This document shows positions 34,075 to 43,940 of a stretch of 64,000 nt of DNA, piece by piece. A program made the translations under genes and the position numbers. This DNA is from Papilionanthe hookeriana x Papilionanthe teres. Taxonomy: Eukaryota; Streptophyta; Magnoliopsida; Asparagales; Orchidaceae. Each line of letters begins with the position of its first letter. The first letter of the stretch is position 1. The stretch is from NCBI GenBank assembly GCA_022702705.1, contig CM040423.1, positions 115,067,738 to 115,131,737 on the forward strand, written 5' to 3'. The notes under the pieces are model-generated. The model was not told where the DNA came from, did no database searches, and saw only the letters and a program-made list of their open reading frames with translations.

Positions 34075-34370
34075 CTAACGCTCTCGGGGAAATCCGTAGC
34101 CGTCTTTTCATCAATCCACTTTTTTTCGCATGCATTTCAACTTGAGCATCTTGATAAGCCGCAAAATGTTCAAATTGAAGTTTCATTTGTCATTCTAGAT
34201 GTTCAACTTGATGAAACATCTCATTAAGGCGATCTCCAATCCTTTTAAAATCTTCTTCAAACTTATCCAAATGACTAGAAATTTTCTCTAAACTTACAGA
34301 GATGAAACCATTGAAGTAGGGTTGAGGATCCCTTGAGACCTTGTCCCTAGCCTCTTCTCCATGATTTCTC
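34075..34370 (-). pseudogene. Coiled-coil ORF remnant in element C
   Basis: A minus-strand frame reads NGFISVSLEKISSHLDKFEE, then DFKRIGDRLNEMFHQVEHLE, one TGA, and FEHFAAYQDAQVEMHAKKSG. The heptad pattern and the YxDAQ ending resemble the C-terminus of element A's second extra ORF (ERIDQRIEGLERKH ... IAYYDAQ). I infer that this is the tail of a second extra-ORF copy whose domain core has been lost, in the place where element A still has its extra ORF 1. Confidence 0.5.
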
Positions 34371-34527
34371 CTTTCTATTTCTTTAAAAATTTCTCAAATC
34401 TCTCAAGAAGAAAGTGTAAGGGACGTAATTTTGATTGCTTGATGGTTAGGGAAGAAGATGAGTTGATTTAAAGGGGAAAATCGTGTGAAAAACTGAAAAT
34501 TTTCGGTTTCTGCACGTCCCAGTAACC

Positions 34528-34626
34528 GTGGCGCTTAGGCGCCAATTCTGGCGCCTAAGCGCCGGACCTATTGACAAATAGTTTATTCTGGCGCTTAGGC
34601 GCCGAATTCTGGCTCCTAGGCGCCGG
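34528..34626 (-). repeat. GC-rich module C3 (post-pol)
   Basis: Four units in two pairs: TGGCGCTTAGGCGCC and TGGCGCCTAAGCGCCGG, then TGGCGCTTAGGCGCCG and TGGCTCCTAGGCGCCGG, each pair joined by AATTC. Confidence 0.8.
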
Positions 34627-34940
34627 AACTATGTTCAACTCCGTTTCGCCTAATCGTCAAATTTTCAAAATTTTGTTCTCCAAGATAGGTAAATTATACT
34701 GATAAGAGTAATTTAGACTCAATAACTCGCATTGTAAACTATCATAATGAAGGTTAACTTGATCTCCTTTTTACTCATATTCAAAATAGAGTGATCCTAT
34801 TTTTAATTTCTACATACTTCAAAATAATTTTTAGCCTAAGTCAACCAAGACTTATGAGCATCAAATTTTCCTAAAGTAATATAAAATTAATCAAGATCGA
34901 GGCATAACCTTTCATTAAAACACAAAAACACAAGATAATT

Positions 34941-34985
34941 ATGGGTTGCCTCCCACAAAGCGCTTGGTTTAACATCGTCAACCCG
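34941..34985 (-). other. Conserved post-pol motif, copy C
   Basis: The plus strand reads GGGTTGCCTCCCACAAAGCG then CTTGGTTTAACATCGTCAAC, the reverse complement of the element A motif. It contains the AAGCGCTT palindrome and lies 15 bases beyond the pol stop. Confidence 0.75.
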
Positions 34986-34999
34986 ACTTAAGTAAATCT

Positions 35000-36193
35000 T
35001 TAATCAGGTTGACTCAATTCATAAGCCTCTTTATAAATCTTCTTAATATCTCCCAAATAAGGCTTCAATCATAATCCATTTACTTTAAAAAATTTTCCAG
35101 TTTTGGGATCTTTAATATCCACAACTCCATAATGGTATACTTTCTCAACTAAATAAGGTCCAATCCATTTAGATCTTAATTTTCCAGGAAAAAGTCTTAC
35201 ATGAGAATTAAACAGTAATACTTTTTGTCCAGGCTCAAAAATTTTTCCTGAAATTTTCTTATCATGCAACATCTTCATTTTCTCTTTATAAATTATTGCA
35301 TTGTCATACAATTCGTTTCTAATTTCTTCCATCTCATTTAGTTGCAATAATCATTTTTCTCCTGCATTATTCAAATTAAAATTAAACTCCTTTATCGCCC
35401 AATAAGCTTTATGTTCAAGTTCTACAGGTAAGTGACAATGCTTACCATAAATTAACCGGTAAGGTGACATTCCGATTGGTGTCTTATAAGCTGTTCTATA
35501 AGCCCATAATGCAGAATCAAGTCTATCAACACAATCAGTTCTTTTAGGATTAACAGTCTTTTCTAAAATTCTTTCAATTTCTCTGTCTGATACTTTAGCC
35601 ATTCCACTAGTTTGAGGGTGATAAGTAGTAGCAATTCTATGTTTGACTCCAAATTTTTGTAGTAATGATTGAATTCTTATATTCTTGAAATGACTTCCAC
35701 CATGTGTGATAATTATCTTAGGCATTCCAAATCTTGAAAATATCATTTTCTTTAAAAATTTTGAAACACTTTTGGAATCACAGTTTGGTAAAGCAATAGC
35801 TTCAATCCACTTTGAAACATAATCAACTGCTAATAAAATATATTTTTTTCCGGATGATGGAACAAATGGTCCCATAAAGTCTAAACCCCATATATGAAAA
35901 ATTTCAACTTCCAATATATAGTTTAAAGGCATTTCATCTTTCCTAGATATATTTGCCATCCTTTGACATCGATCACATGTTTTCACATATTGTCTCACAT
36001 CCTTAAATAAGGTAGGCCAATAAAATCCAGAATTTAAAATTTTAAATGCAGTTTTATCTATGCCAAAGTGTCCTCCAAAATCAGAATCATGACATTTTTG
36101 AATAATAGCAAAAGTTTCCTCATAAGGTACACATCTTTGAATTATAGAATCTTTACCAATTTTAAATAAATGAGGTTCTTCCCAAATATAAGA
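35000..36193 (-). pseudogene. Element C integrase
   Basis: Open frame from the HHCC domain (KCHDSDFGGHFGIDK, TCDRCQRM) through the core (WGLDFMGPFVPS) to a C-terminus that ends SQPD at 35000. Only one internal stop is seen (35351-35353, TGA in place of an Arg CGA). The second catalytic Asp is His (IITHGGSHF) and the Glu 36 residues later is Lys (GMAKVSDRE). With a near-intact frame, these two substitutions look like loss of catalysis before general decay. The first Asp (GLDFMGP) is kept. Confidence 0.9.
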
Positions 36194-38187
36194 TTAATTT
36201 CTTAATAAATTTGTATCCAAGTCATAAGGCAAAATATTGCTAACTAAATAATTAACAATATCAGCATACCACGGTATTTTGTATCTTTGAATAACATATA
36301 AAGATTCATCAGGGAATTTCTCATTTATATTTTCTTCTGAAAAAATATCATTTTTAATTCTAGACAAATGATCAACAATTCGGTTTTCAGTTCCTTTTCT
36401 ATATACTATTTGAAAATCAAATTCTTGTAGAAGTAAAACCCATCTTATAAGTATAGGTTTAGAATCCTTTCTAGATATTAGATATTTAATAGCAGAATGA
36501 TTAGTATGAACTATACATTTAGTACCAAGAAGATAAGGTCTAAATTTATCAAAGGCATATACTATAGCTAAAAGCTCTTTCTCAGTGGTAGTGTAATTTC
36601 TTTGTGTTTCAGTGAGAGTTTTACTAGCATAATAAGCAATTTTGAAAATTTTCTCATATTTTTGTCCTAATACAGCTCCAATTGCAAAATCACTTGCTTC
36701 ACACATTAATTCAAAAGATTTATTCCAGTTAGGTGCAACAATAATATGTGCAGTTATAAATTTTTCTTTTAGAATATTAAAAGCATTAATACATTCTTCA
36801 TTAAATTTAAATTGTGCATCTTTTTCTAATAAATGACAAATAGGTTTAGCAATTTTAGAAAAATCCTTTATATATCTTCTATGAAATCCATCATGACCTA
36901 GAAAACTTCTCACATCAGTAACAGTAGTAGGTGGTTGCAATTTAGCAATAATTTTCACTTTTGCTTGATCTACTTCCATCCCTTTTCGTGATACTTTGTG
37001 TCCAAGTACAATGCCTTCTATGACCATGAATTGACATTTTTCCCAGTTAAGAACTAAATTTGTTTCTTCGCATCTTTTCAGAACTTTGGCTATGTTTTCC
37101 AAACAAGATTCAAAAGAAGTTCCAAAGACTGAAAAATCATCCATGAATATTTCAATTCCTTTGTCAATCAAATCACAAAATATTGACATCATACATCTTT
37201 GAAAGTTGCAGGTGCATTACATAAACCAAAAGGCATTCTTCTAAAAGCAAATGTTCCATAAGGACTTGTAAAAGTTGTCTTTTCTTGGTCCTCAAGAGCA
37301 ATAAGTAATTGATGATAACCAGAATATCCATCCAGAAAACAGATATATGAGTGTCCAGCTAATTTATCGAGCATTTAATCCAAGAAAGGTAAAGGAAAAT
37401 GATCCTTTCTAGTGGTTTTATTTAATTTCCTATAGTCAATACAAATTCGCCATCTAGCAACTTGTCTTGTAGGAATAAGTTCATTTTTATCATTAACAAT
37501 GACAGTTACACCTCCTTTCTTCTGAACACAATGAATAGGACTTACCCATTGACTATCCGAAATAGGATAAATAATACCAGCATCTAACAACTTAATAATT
37601 TCTTTTTTAACAACCTCTTTCATGATAGGATTTAATCTTCTTTGCGATTCTATAGTAGGTTTAAAATTTTCTTCCATTAAAATTCTATGCATGCAAATGG
37701 AAGGGCTTATTCCTCTTATATCAGCAATAGTCCAACCAAAAGCTTTCTTATAATTCTTTAATATACCTAGTAATTTTTCTTCTTGATCTTTACTCAGTTC
37801 AGAAGAAAAAATAACAGGTAAAGTTAACGAATTTCCAAGAAATGCATATTTTAAATGTGAAGGTAACATTTTTAATTCCAGCTCGGGTTCTTTTTTAATT
37901 GAGGATAAAAGTATATCATTTTGAGTTATGTCTAAAGTTTCCCAATTATCTTTAATAAAATAAGTCTTTTCTTCTTCTACTACTTCTTCTTCATCAGTTA
38001 AAAATTCAAATTTTTCTTCAGAAATAACTTTACATTTTTCTTGAAATTGTTTTTCAATTAAATAATTAATTATATCCATTCGATAACATTTCTCTTTATT
38101 AGTGTACTTCATCGATTTAGGAACATTGAATTTAATTTCTTGATTATTGAGTCTCATGGTTAATTCTTCTTTTTGCACATCAATCAT
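36194..38187 (-). pseudogene. Element C reverse transcriptase and RNase H
   Basis: Long open frames encode RT from KAFGWTIADIRGISPSICMH through SQWVSPIHCVQKKGGVTVIV, ICIDYRKLNK, RRMPFGLCNAPATF and the catalytic EIFMDDFSVFG. The connection (RSFLGHDGFHRRYIKDFS) and RNase H (ASDFAIGAVLGQ, TEKELLAIVYAF, VHTNHSAIKYL) follow. Only three lesions are seen: TAA at 37375-37377 (from CAA), a one-base deletion near 37192 and a TAA at 36194. RNase H has Asn at the usual TDH Asp, as in element A. It acts in the virus-like particle to copy genomic RNA. Confidence 0.93.
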
Positions 38188-38583
38188 AGCTCATCCGGTA
38201 GCTAGAAAAGGTCTTCCTAAAATAATAGGTATCTCTTTATCTTCTTCCATGTCAAGTACTATGAAATCTACGGGGAAGATAAATTTATCCACTTTAACAA
38301 GGACATCCTCTATAACTCCTTTAGGATAAGTGATAGATCTATCAGCTAATCGAAGAGTTACAGTGGTGGGAGTAATATCTCCTAAATTCAATATTCAAAA
38401 GATAGAAAATGGCATGAGATTAATACTTGCTCCTAAATCACATAAAGCTTTTCCGCAAAATTTTTCTCCAATAGCACAGGGTATAGTGAAACTTCCAGGA
38501 TCCTTAAGCTTTTGAGGTAATTTCTTTTGAATTATTGCACTGCATTCTTCACTTAATGCAACAGTTTAAAAAGCTTCAAATTT
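38188..38583 (-). pseudogene. Element C aspartic protease region
   Basis: The minus strand encodes the intact active-site motif LCDLGASINLMP near 38425-38460. A frame change is followed by RLADRSITYPKGVIEDVLVK and LGRPFLATG, then a TGA at 38191-38193 where the family has Arg (CGA to TGA), before AMIDVQKEEL. Retropepsin would cleave gag-pol. Confidence 0.85.
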
Positions 38584-40224
38584 TCATTTTTTGCTTAAAA
38601 TATCCTTCATAAATTTTGCGTAAGTTTGCATTTGTTCCAAAGCTTCAGCAAAAGGTATGTTAATAGTAAGTTTTTCAAAAATTGCAAAGAACTTATAAAA
38701 TTGATGATCTAGTTTCTGTTGTTTAAGTCTTTGAGGAAATGGTGATGGTGGTTTTTCAACTTCCACATTAACGGGTATAACAGTCTGATCTTGACTAGGA
38801 GAGAGAGTTTCCTTAGGTTTTTCAATCTCTTCAACCTCAATCTCTTTTTCAATTTCATTCTGCAATTTTTCTTTTAATTCCTTTCTACTTCTAAGTTGCA
38901 CAGCTTTAACTTGTTCATGTTCTTTTCCAGTTTCCTTTGGATTGATTTCAACATTACTAGGAAGTGTTCCTACAGGTCTGTTATTAATTAATGTAGCAAT
39001 TTACCCCCATTTGATTTTCAATATTACGAATAACAGTTTTTTGATTTTGTAATTGATTATTCATTTGCATAATTAATTCTTCTATTGATAACTTTTTCTG
39101 TTGATTATTAAATCCAGGAGGTTTATAATTTGAATTAACTTAATAATTCCAATTTCCAGAGGGATGAGACTGATTATTACCCCATTGCTGTTGTGAATTA
39201 TTCCAGTTAAAATTAGGTTGAGTTTTCCACCCAGGATTATAATAATTTGAATAAGGATTATTTTTACTTGCAATAGCTTGTAAAGTTTCAATAGTTTTAG
39301 AATCTTCAATATTAGCAGAGTTATTATGCGAAATATTAATTGCAAAATTATCTAATTTCATAAACATTGTTGCAACTTGTGAAGCTAAGACAGAAAAGGC
39401 TTCATTATCTTGAATACTGGCCATCTTTTTAGGGTTAATCCTTTCGGAAGGCCATTGAAAATTATTATTAGTCATTTCTTCAATTAAAGTGTAAGCTTCT
39501 TCAAATAAATTAGACATTAAAGAACCTTCAGCAGCAGCATCAATAATTGATTTTAAAGATCCAATTAATCCATTATAAAATGTTTCAATAATCAACCAAT
39601 CAGGTAAAGCATGATGAGGACATTTTCTTAATAGTTCTTTAAATCTTTCCCAAGTTTCATATATTGTCTCCCCGTCAAATTGACTAAATGAAGTAATATC
39701 ATTTCTTAATTTAGCAGTTTTAGAAGGAGGAAAATATTTAGCAAGGAATTTTATGCCATTTCAACCCATGTTTTAATAGAACCAGTCACTAATGAGTTTA
39801 ACCACATCTTTGCTTTATCTCTTAAAGAGAAAGGAAAGAGTCTAAGTCTAATAACATCATCAGAAATATTATTATATTTAAAGGTAGCACAAAGTTCTAA
39901 AAACCTAACAAGATGTAAATTTGGATCCTCATTTGGTGATCCACAAAATTGATTGTTTTGCACCATTTGAATAATAGACAGTTTAAGTTCAAAAGAATTA
40001 GCATCTACAGTGGGTATTTGAATACTACTATGAAGTTCATCAACTGTAGGGTAAGCATAAACCCTTAATGGTTTATAAACATTTTGATCATTAAGTTCAA
40101 TTGGATTTTGTAAAGTAGCCATTTCTTGAAATTTTTGAATTTGTTTTCCCTTTTTAATTTTTCTAATTTTTCTTTCCAATTCAGAATCTAAAGGTATTAA
40201 TCCTTCAGAACCAAATCTTCGCAT
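38584..40224 (-). pseudogene. Element C gag
   Basis: The gag start is near MRRFGSEGLIPLDSELERK (40224), in the same region as the B gag start. The capsid-like domain contains HLVRFLELCATFKYNNISDD and LRDKAKMWLNSL. A single frameshift near 39755 is followed by ESLRKC-type sequence (CPHHALPDWLIIETFYNGL), NNFQWPSERINPKKMASI and the Asn/Trp-rich tail NNPYSNYYNPGWK. The linker to protease (38584-38901) has QLRSRKELKEKL and a Glu-rich stretch. No CCHC knuckle was recognised. Confidence 0.88.
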
Positions 40225-40284
40225 AAAACAAGCAATAAATATAAAATTTAACTATTATAGTTCTTTCATCCTTACTTCCTTTCC

Positions 40285-40302
40285 TCCCCGACAACGGCGC
40301 CA
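40285..40302 (-). promoter_or_regulatory. Primer binding site, element C
   Basis: The minus strand reads TGGCGCCGTTGTCGGGGA, six bases from the LTR end (TGA at 40309). A classical Athila-type PBS complementary to a tRNA 3' end. Confidence 0.9.
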
Positions 40303-40308
40303 AAAACT

Positions 40309-41838
40309 TGACCCGAGCCACGCTTAATGCAGTAATGTTTGCTTCCAAAAGATGGCCAAAAATTTTGACTTAATTTATAAATAGCGGCTAGTGTATAAAA
40401 TTAATATTATATAATTTAATAAATATTTTTACACACTAGGGGTACTACGCAAGTATACGTATCGTTTCACGTAATATAGGGTTTTAAAACAAAGATCCCA
40501 ATATCGATCCCACAGGGAAGATTTATAGAAATAAATTTTCTATGAAGTAAAAGCGAAATAAAATAGTAAAAATATTTTTATTTTATCTTTTAATTTGATT
40601 ATAAATTTCTACTAACTTACTAGATGCAAATAAAGAAAACAATAATAAGATAATGATTTTATGAATTCTATATAAAATAAACAACTTTCTTTCCTTCAAT
40701 TAATCTAAGATTTTTAAGATAAATTAATATTCGTTGGAGAATTTGATTTATGGTATTGTGCCAAATAGAAGCATTCCTATTCTTTACCCTTTGATCCAAG
40801 CGCAAAGAACATTGACTGATTTATAGAATAGGTCCGGATGTATTGCTAGTAGAATAGGTTAATCTAGGCTCACACTTCTAGATGTCCAAGGGTGGCTATG
40901 GTCGTCCTCTACTTGTGACCCTTTCCTAGTCTATAAATTAAATTATAAGAATTTAGTCTATCACTCTAAAAACTTATCAATTCTACGCCCTTTAAATATT
41001 ATCTTCCTATTTATTTGCACTTCACCATGAATAGCTCGCACATGGCCTTCGACTACCCAAGGATTCATGAGACATTTACAAGTTAAGAGTTATTCTGCTT
41101 CAAGGTCTCAAAACTCTTCAACAGGTTTTAACAATTCAAACGGCCAATTTAAAAAGTAAAGGAAGATCAGGTATTAATGTCATCACAATATTTTGAAAAT
41201 ATTTTGAATTTTAATTCTCCATCGAATCTTTATATTATCTTATCTATCTCTTCATAATTGAAGTAAGAAAGGAACTAACTACTCAGAACACATTGAAAAT
41301 AAATAACAAAACATGATAATTAAACTTTGAATCAAATATAAAAATATACTTATCTCAAATAATTCTTCTACAGATCTTCTGATTCCTACTGACCCCACAG
41401 TGTAATGAACTCCAGATGCAATAACTTGAAAATAAACTCACTAAACTAAGCAAAAGTGGCCGTAAATTTCTCTCTCTAATTCTCTCTCTAAGGATGAGAG
41501 ATCCTAAAGTAGAGAAGAGAAAGGGGTACAATGGGATGGGCACGTTTTCTGAAGAAATGGACCTCTATTTATAGGCTTTAAGAGTTGCCTTTAGGCACCT
41601 CTTCAAAACATGTCCACATTCAATGAATCTTCTAGAAGGTCGGTCTGGCGCCTAGGCGCCGGACACCGCATCCAGTTCTTCGCACCTCTTCACTTTGGCT
41701 CGCACCTCTTCACGATTAAAACTGTTTTCGAGCGTCCAAATGCAATGTATCACATGTCCTATTATCAAGGAACAACTGCCAGACTTCTAGATTGTCCAAT
41801 AACTGCTCACTCCATCAAAATAACCGATCAAACGTTGT
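40309..41838 (-). mobile_element. 5' LTR of element C, truncated
   Basis: Matches 29049-30575 of the 3' LTR with few differences, including the TATA box (41565-41574) and the GGCGCCTAGGCGCC module (41647-41660). The match stops at CAAACGTTGTC (about 41838), where Tat integrase sequence begins. About 230 bp of the U3 edge, including the terminal TG, are lost. Confidence 0.9.
41565..41574 (-). promoter_or_regulatory. TATA box, 5' LTR of element C
   Basis: The minus strand reads CTATAAATAG. This copy would drive element C's genomic RNA; the expected transcription start is about 30 bp further left on the minus strand. Confidence 0.65.
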
Positions 41839-42836
41839 CTTATCACATGCCAGATTGTGTGGAGCTCACCAGTCGGGACCGAAGACGAAGATTAAAATCA
41901 AAAGACTCGGATAGTACTGGCTGACAATGATGATAGACTGATTAGACACAGCAAAGAAATGTCATCTATGCCAAGTAAACGGAGTGGTCTTACACCAACC
42001 TCCAAATGTTCTACACCCCATGATTGTCTCATGGCCATTCAAGTGTTGGAGACCGGATATAGTGGGTCCGATAGACCCTCCGTCTTCAAAAGGACGCAAG
42101 TTCATACTCGCAGCTACAGAGTACTTCTCCAAGTGAGCAGAGACAGTTCCACTACGGGAAGTTACATCACAGCAAGTTCTACAGTTCTTCAAGAATCAGG
42201 TTGTATACGGCTTCAGTGTTCCGCGAAGGATCATCGCTGACAATGGGTCCTCCTTTAAGAGCATGAAAACAAACAACTTCATTAGAAGACACAGGATAGA
42301 TTGGAGATAATCGACAATTTACTACTCAAAACAAATGGCTTAGCAGAAGCCTTCAACAAGACGCCTGTACAAATCCTAAAGAAGACGCTCGACGACAACA
42401 ATAGAAGATGGCACGAGAAATTACTAGAAGCTTTGTGGGCCTACAGGACGACAGTCAGAACGCCGACACAGTCTACACATTATTCACTTGTGTACGGGTC
42501 TGAGGCAGTCCTTCCGCTAGAAGTTCAGCTACCGTCACTCCGGATTGCCTTCGCGAATCAAATTAAGACAGAAGAGAATGCCAAACTTCGACTAGCAGAC
42601 TTAAAAAATCTCGAAGGGAAAAGATTGCTTGCACAACAAAATTTGGAACTCTACCAAGCAAAGATGATTCAAGACCACAATAAGTTGGTCCGCCCGAGGT
42701 CGTTCAAAATTGGTGACCTCGCACTCATTTTCAGAAGGCCTATTCTTGTACACCGTAAGATATGTAGAAAATTTGAGGAAAGGACCATTCGTGGTGGAAA
42801 AAGTTTACTCCGGAGGGTCGTACCAGCTGGTTGACA
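41839..42836 (+). pseudogene. Tat/Ogre-type integrase fragment
   Basis: Plus-strand frames encode RHSKEMSSM-type zinc-domain remnants, then CWRPDIVGPIDPP (first Asp), IIADNGSSFKS (second Asp) and NGLAEAFNKTPVQILKKTL (Glu). ALWAYRTTVRTPTQSTHYSL and VYGSEAVLPLEVQLPSLR follow, and KIGDLALIF in the C-terminal domain. These motifs are typical of the Tat lineage and clearly differ from the Athila integrases elsewhere in the window. Frameshifts near 41960-42300 and a stop at about 42834. Upstream gag-pol of this element is missing, replaced by element C. Confidence 0.87.
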
Positions 42837-43184
42837 CTTAAGGGGATAGACTCATGTTGCCAATAAATGGATGATAATTCATGAAGTACTAGCGACATGA
42901 GGAATCTGAAGAAATATTTTTATTTTGATGTAGAATAGGGTCAGTGTCTGTGACTGGGTCCAAATTTTGTAATAAAACAAAATTAAATAAAATAAAGTAA
43001 ATTTTCTCAAAAAAATAAAATATGCCTGTTAATTTCTAAATCTAAATTTTATAAAACTATATTAAATATGATAATCACATTAAAATAATGATAAAACTTA
43101 TTAAAATAAAAGATAATAAGTTTATCCTTGTTCTTGTTCATGCATAACACCACCCACTGACATTTCCCTTTGTTTACTTGTGCA
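42837..43184 (+). other. AT-rich spacer ending in a splice-acceptor-like site
   Basis: Noncoding and rich in A and T. It ends TTTGTTTACTTGTGCAG at 43184 with a CTGAC branch-point-like sequence at 43157-43161, 24 nt upstream. This is the layout of a plant intron 3' end and would place the next ORF on a spliced subgenomic RNA. The donor is not identified. Confidence 0.5.
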
Positions 43185-43274
43185 GGAAGTGTCAGGTTGC
43201 GAGTTCGTATTTGCTTCCAAATAAGGCTTGAACTTCGCATCTTTAAAAGAAACACACAAAAAAAGACTACAGAC

Positions 43275-43940
43275 ATGAAGTCAATGAAGAAGATTGGTCA
43301 TAAAGAGACCAGACAAACATCAGGATATGGAGTAACTGCAGGGTTCGTTGACTCACACGTCCTCGTCACGAGATACGGTCAAGTCCCGTCTATGATCACT
43401 ACTCCAGAGGGTGACCTTGTGGCTACTTTAGCTGAAAGAGTTCCAGATGCATCATTGGTGTGTACAAAAAGAAGAAATGCAAATCACCTCAAGAGTCAGC
43501 TCCTAGACAGGATGGAGAGGAGACAAGCTCGAGAGCTAGCCGCCGAGCTATCACCCATTCCAGAAGATTCCTATGATTCTGAAATGAAAGACCGACAACA
43601 GCACACCGCGCACCGATACTGAGCAAGAAACTGCAGAGGATCTCGTGGCGACAATGGATTTGATGAAAGAAATCATGACTGGGTATCTGACTTGCAACTC
43701 GAGTTTGCCAAGACTGCCTTCAGTAACAGGAGCATTTTTAGAGTACCCGGAATGTCACGTTTTACAGCTAGAGGAGCATGACACATTTGAGGCATATGCA
43801 GCTGCCTCATGCTACGCAGGAGTCGAGAATATCCTGATGTAGAGTCGTACGTACCACAGTTTGTCTTACCACCACCACCGCTACGAGGAGTTCTAGATTA
43901 CATGATGGCAAAAATCAGAAGGATCAGAAAGAAGGAATTT
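43275..43940 (+). pseudogene. Tat extra ORF, N-terminal part (continues as AlkB domain)
   Basis: The frame begins MKSMKKIGHKETRQTSGYG (ATG at 43275) and runs ~115 codons (RRQARELAAELSPIPEDSYD). A frame change near 43620 is followed by LMKEIMTGYLTCNSSLP and HVLQLEEHDTFEAYAAAS, and another near 43842 by ESYVPQFVLPPPPLRGVLDY and KIRRIRKKEF. The final residues are repeated at 50794, where the AlkB domain carries on. I do not recognise the N-terminal ~220 residues. They lie downstream of a Tat integrase, where Tat elements carry extra ORFs. Base composition is less AT-rich than the surroundings. Confidence 0.65.
43900..43940 (+). repeat. 41-bp direct repeat, left copy
   Basis: Begins ACATGATGGCAAAAATCAG and ends GAAGGAATTT. 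It matches 50794-50834 at 38 of 41 positions. The two copies flank the R2 LTR. Confidence 0.93.

Larger units (their letters stand above)
29049..41838 (-). mobile_element. Athila-like Ty3/gypsy element C
   Basis: Reading leftward on the minus strand: truncated 5' LTR (40309-41838), PBS, leader, gag, protease, RT/RNase H, integrase, post-pol motif, coiled-coil ORF remnant, extra ORF, internal purine tract, PPT and 3' LTR (29049-30807). It is the youngest-looking of the three Athila elements, with long open frames and few stops. The two LTRs are very similar over 1.5 kb. The outer 250 bp of the 5' LTR are missing at the junction with Tat sequence. Confidence 0.93.
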
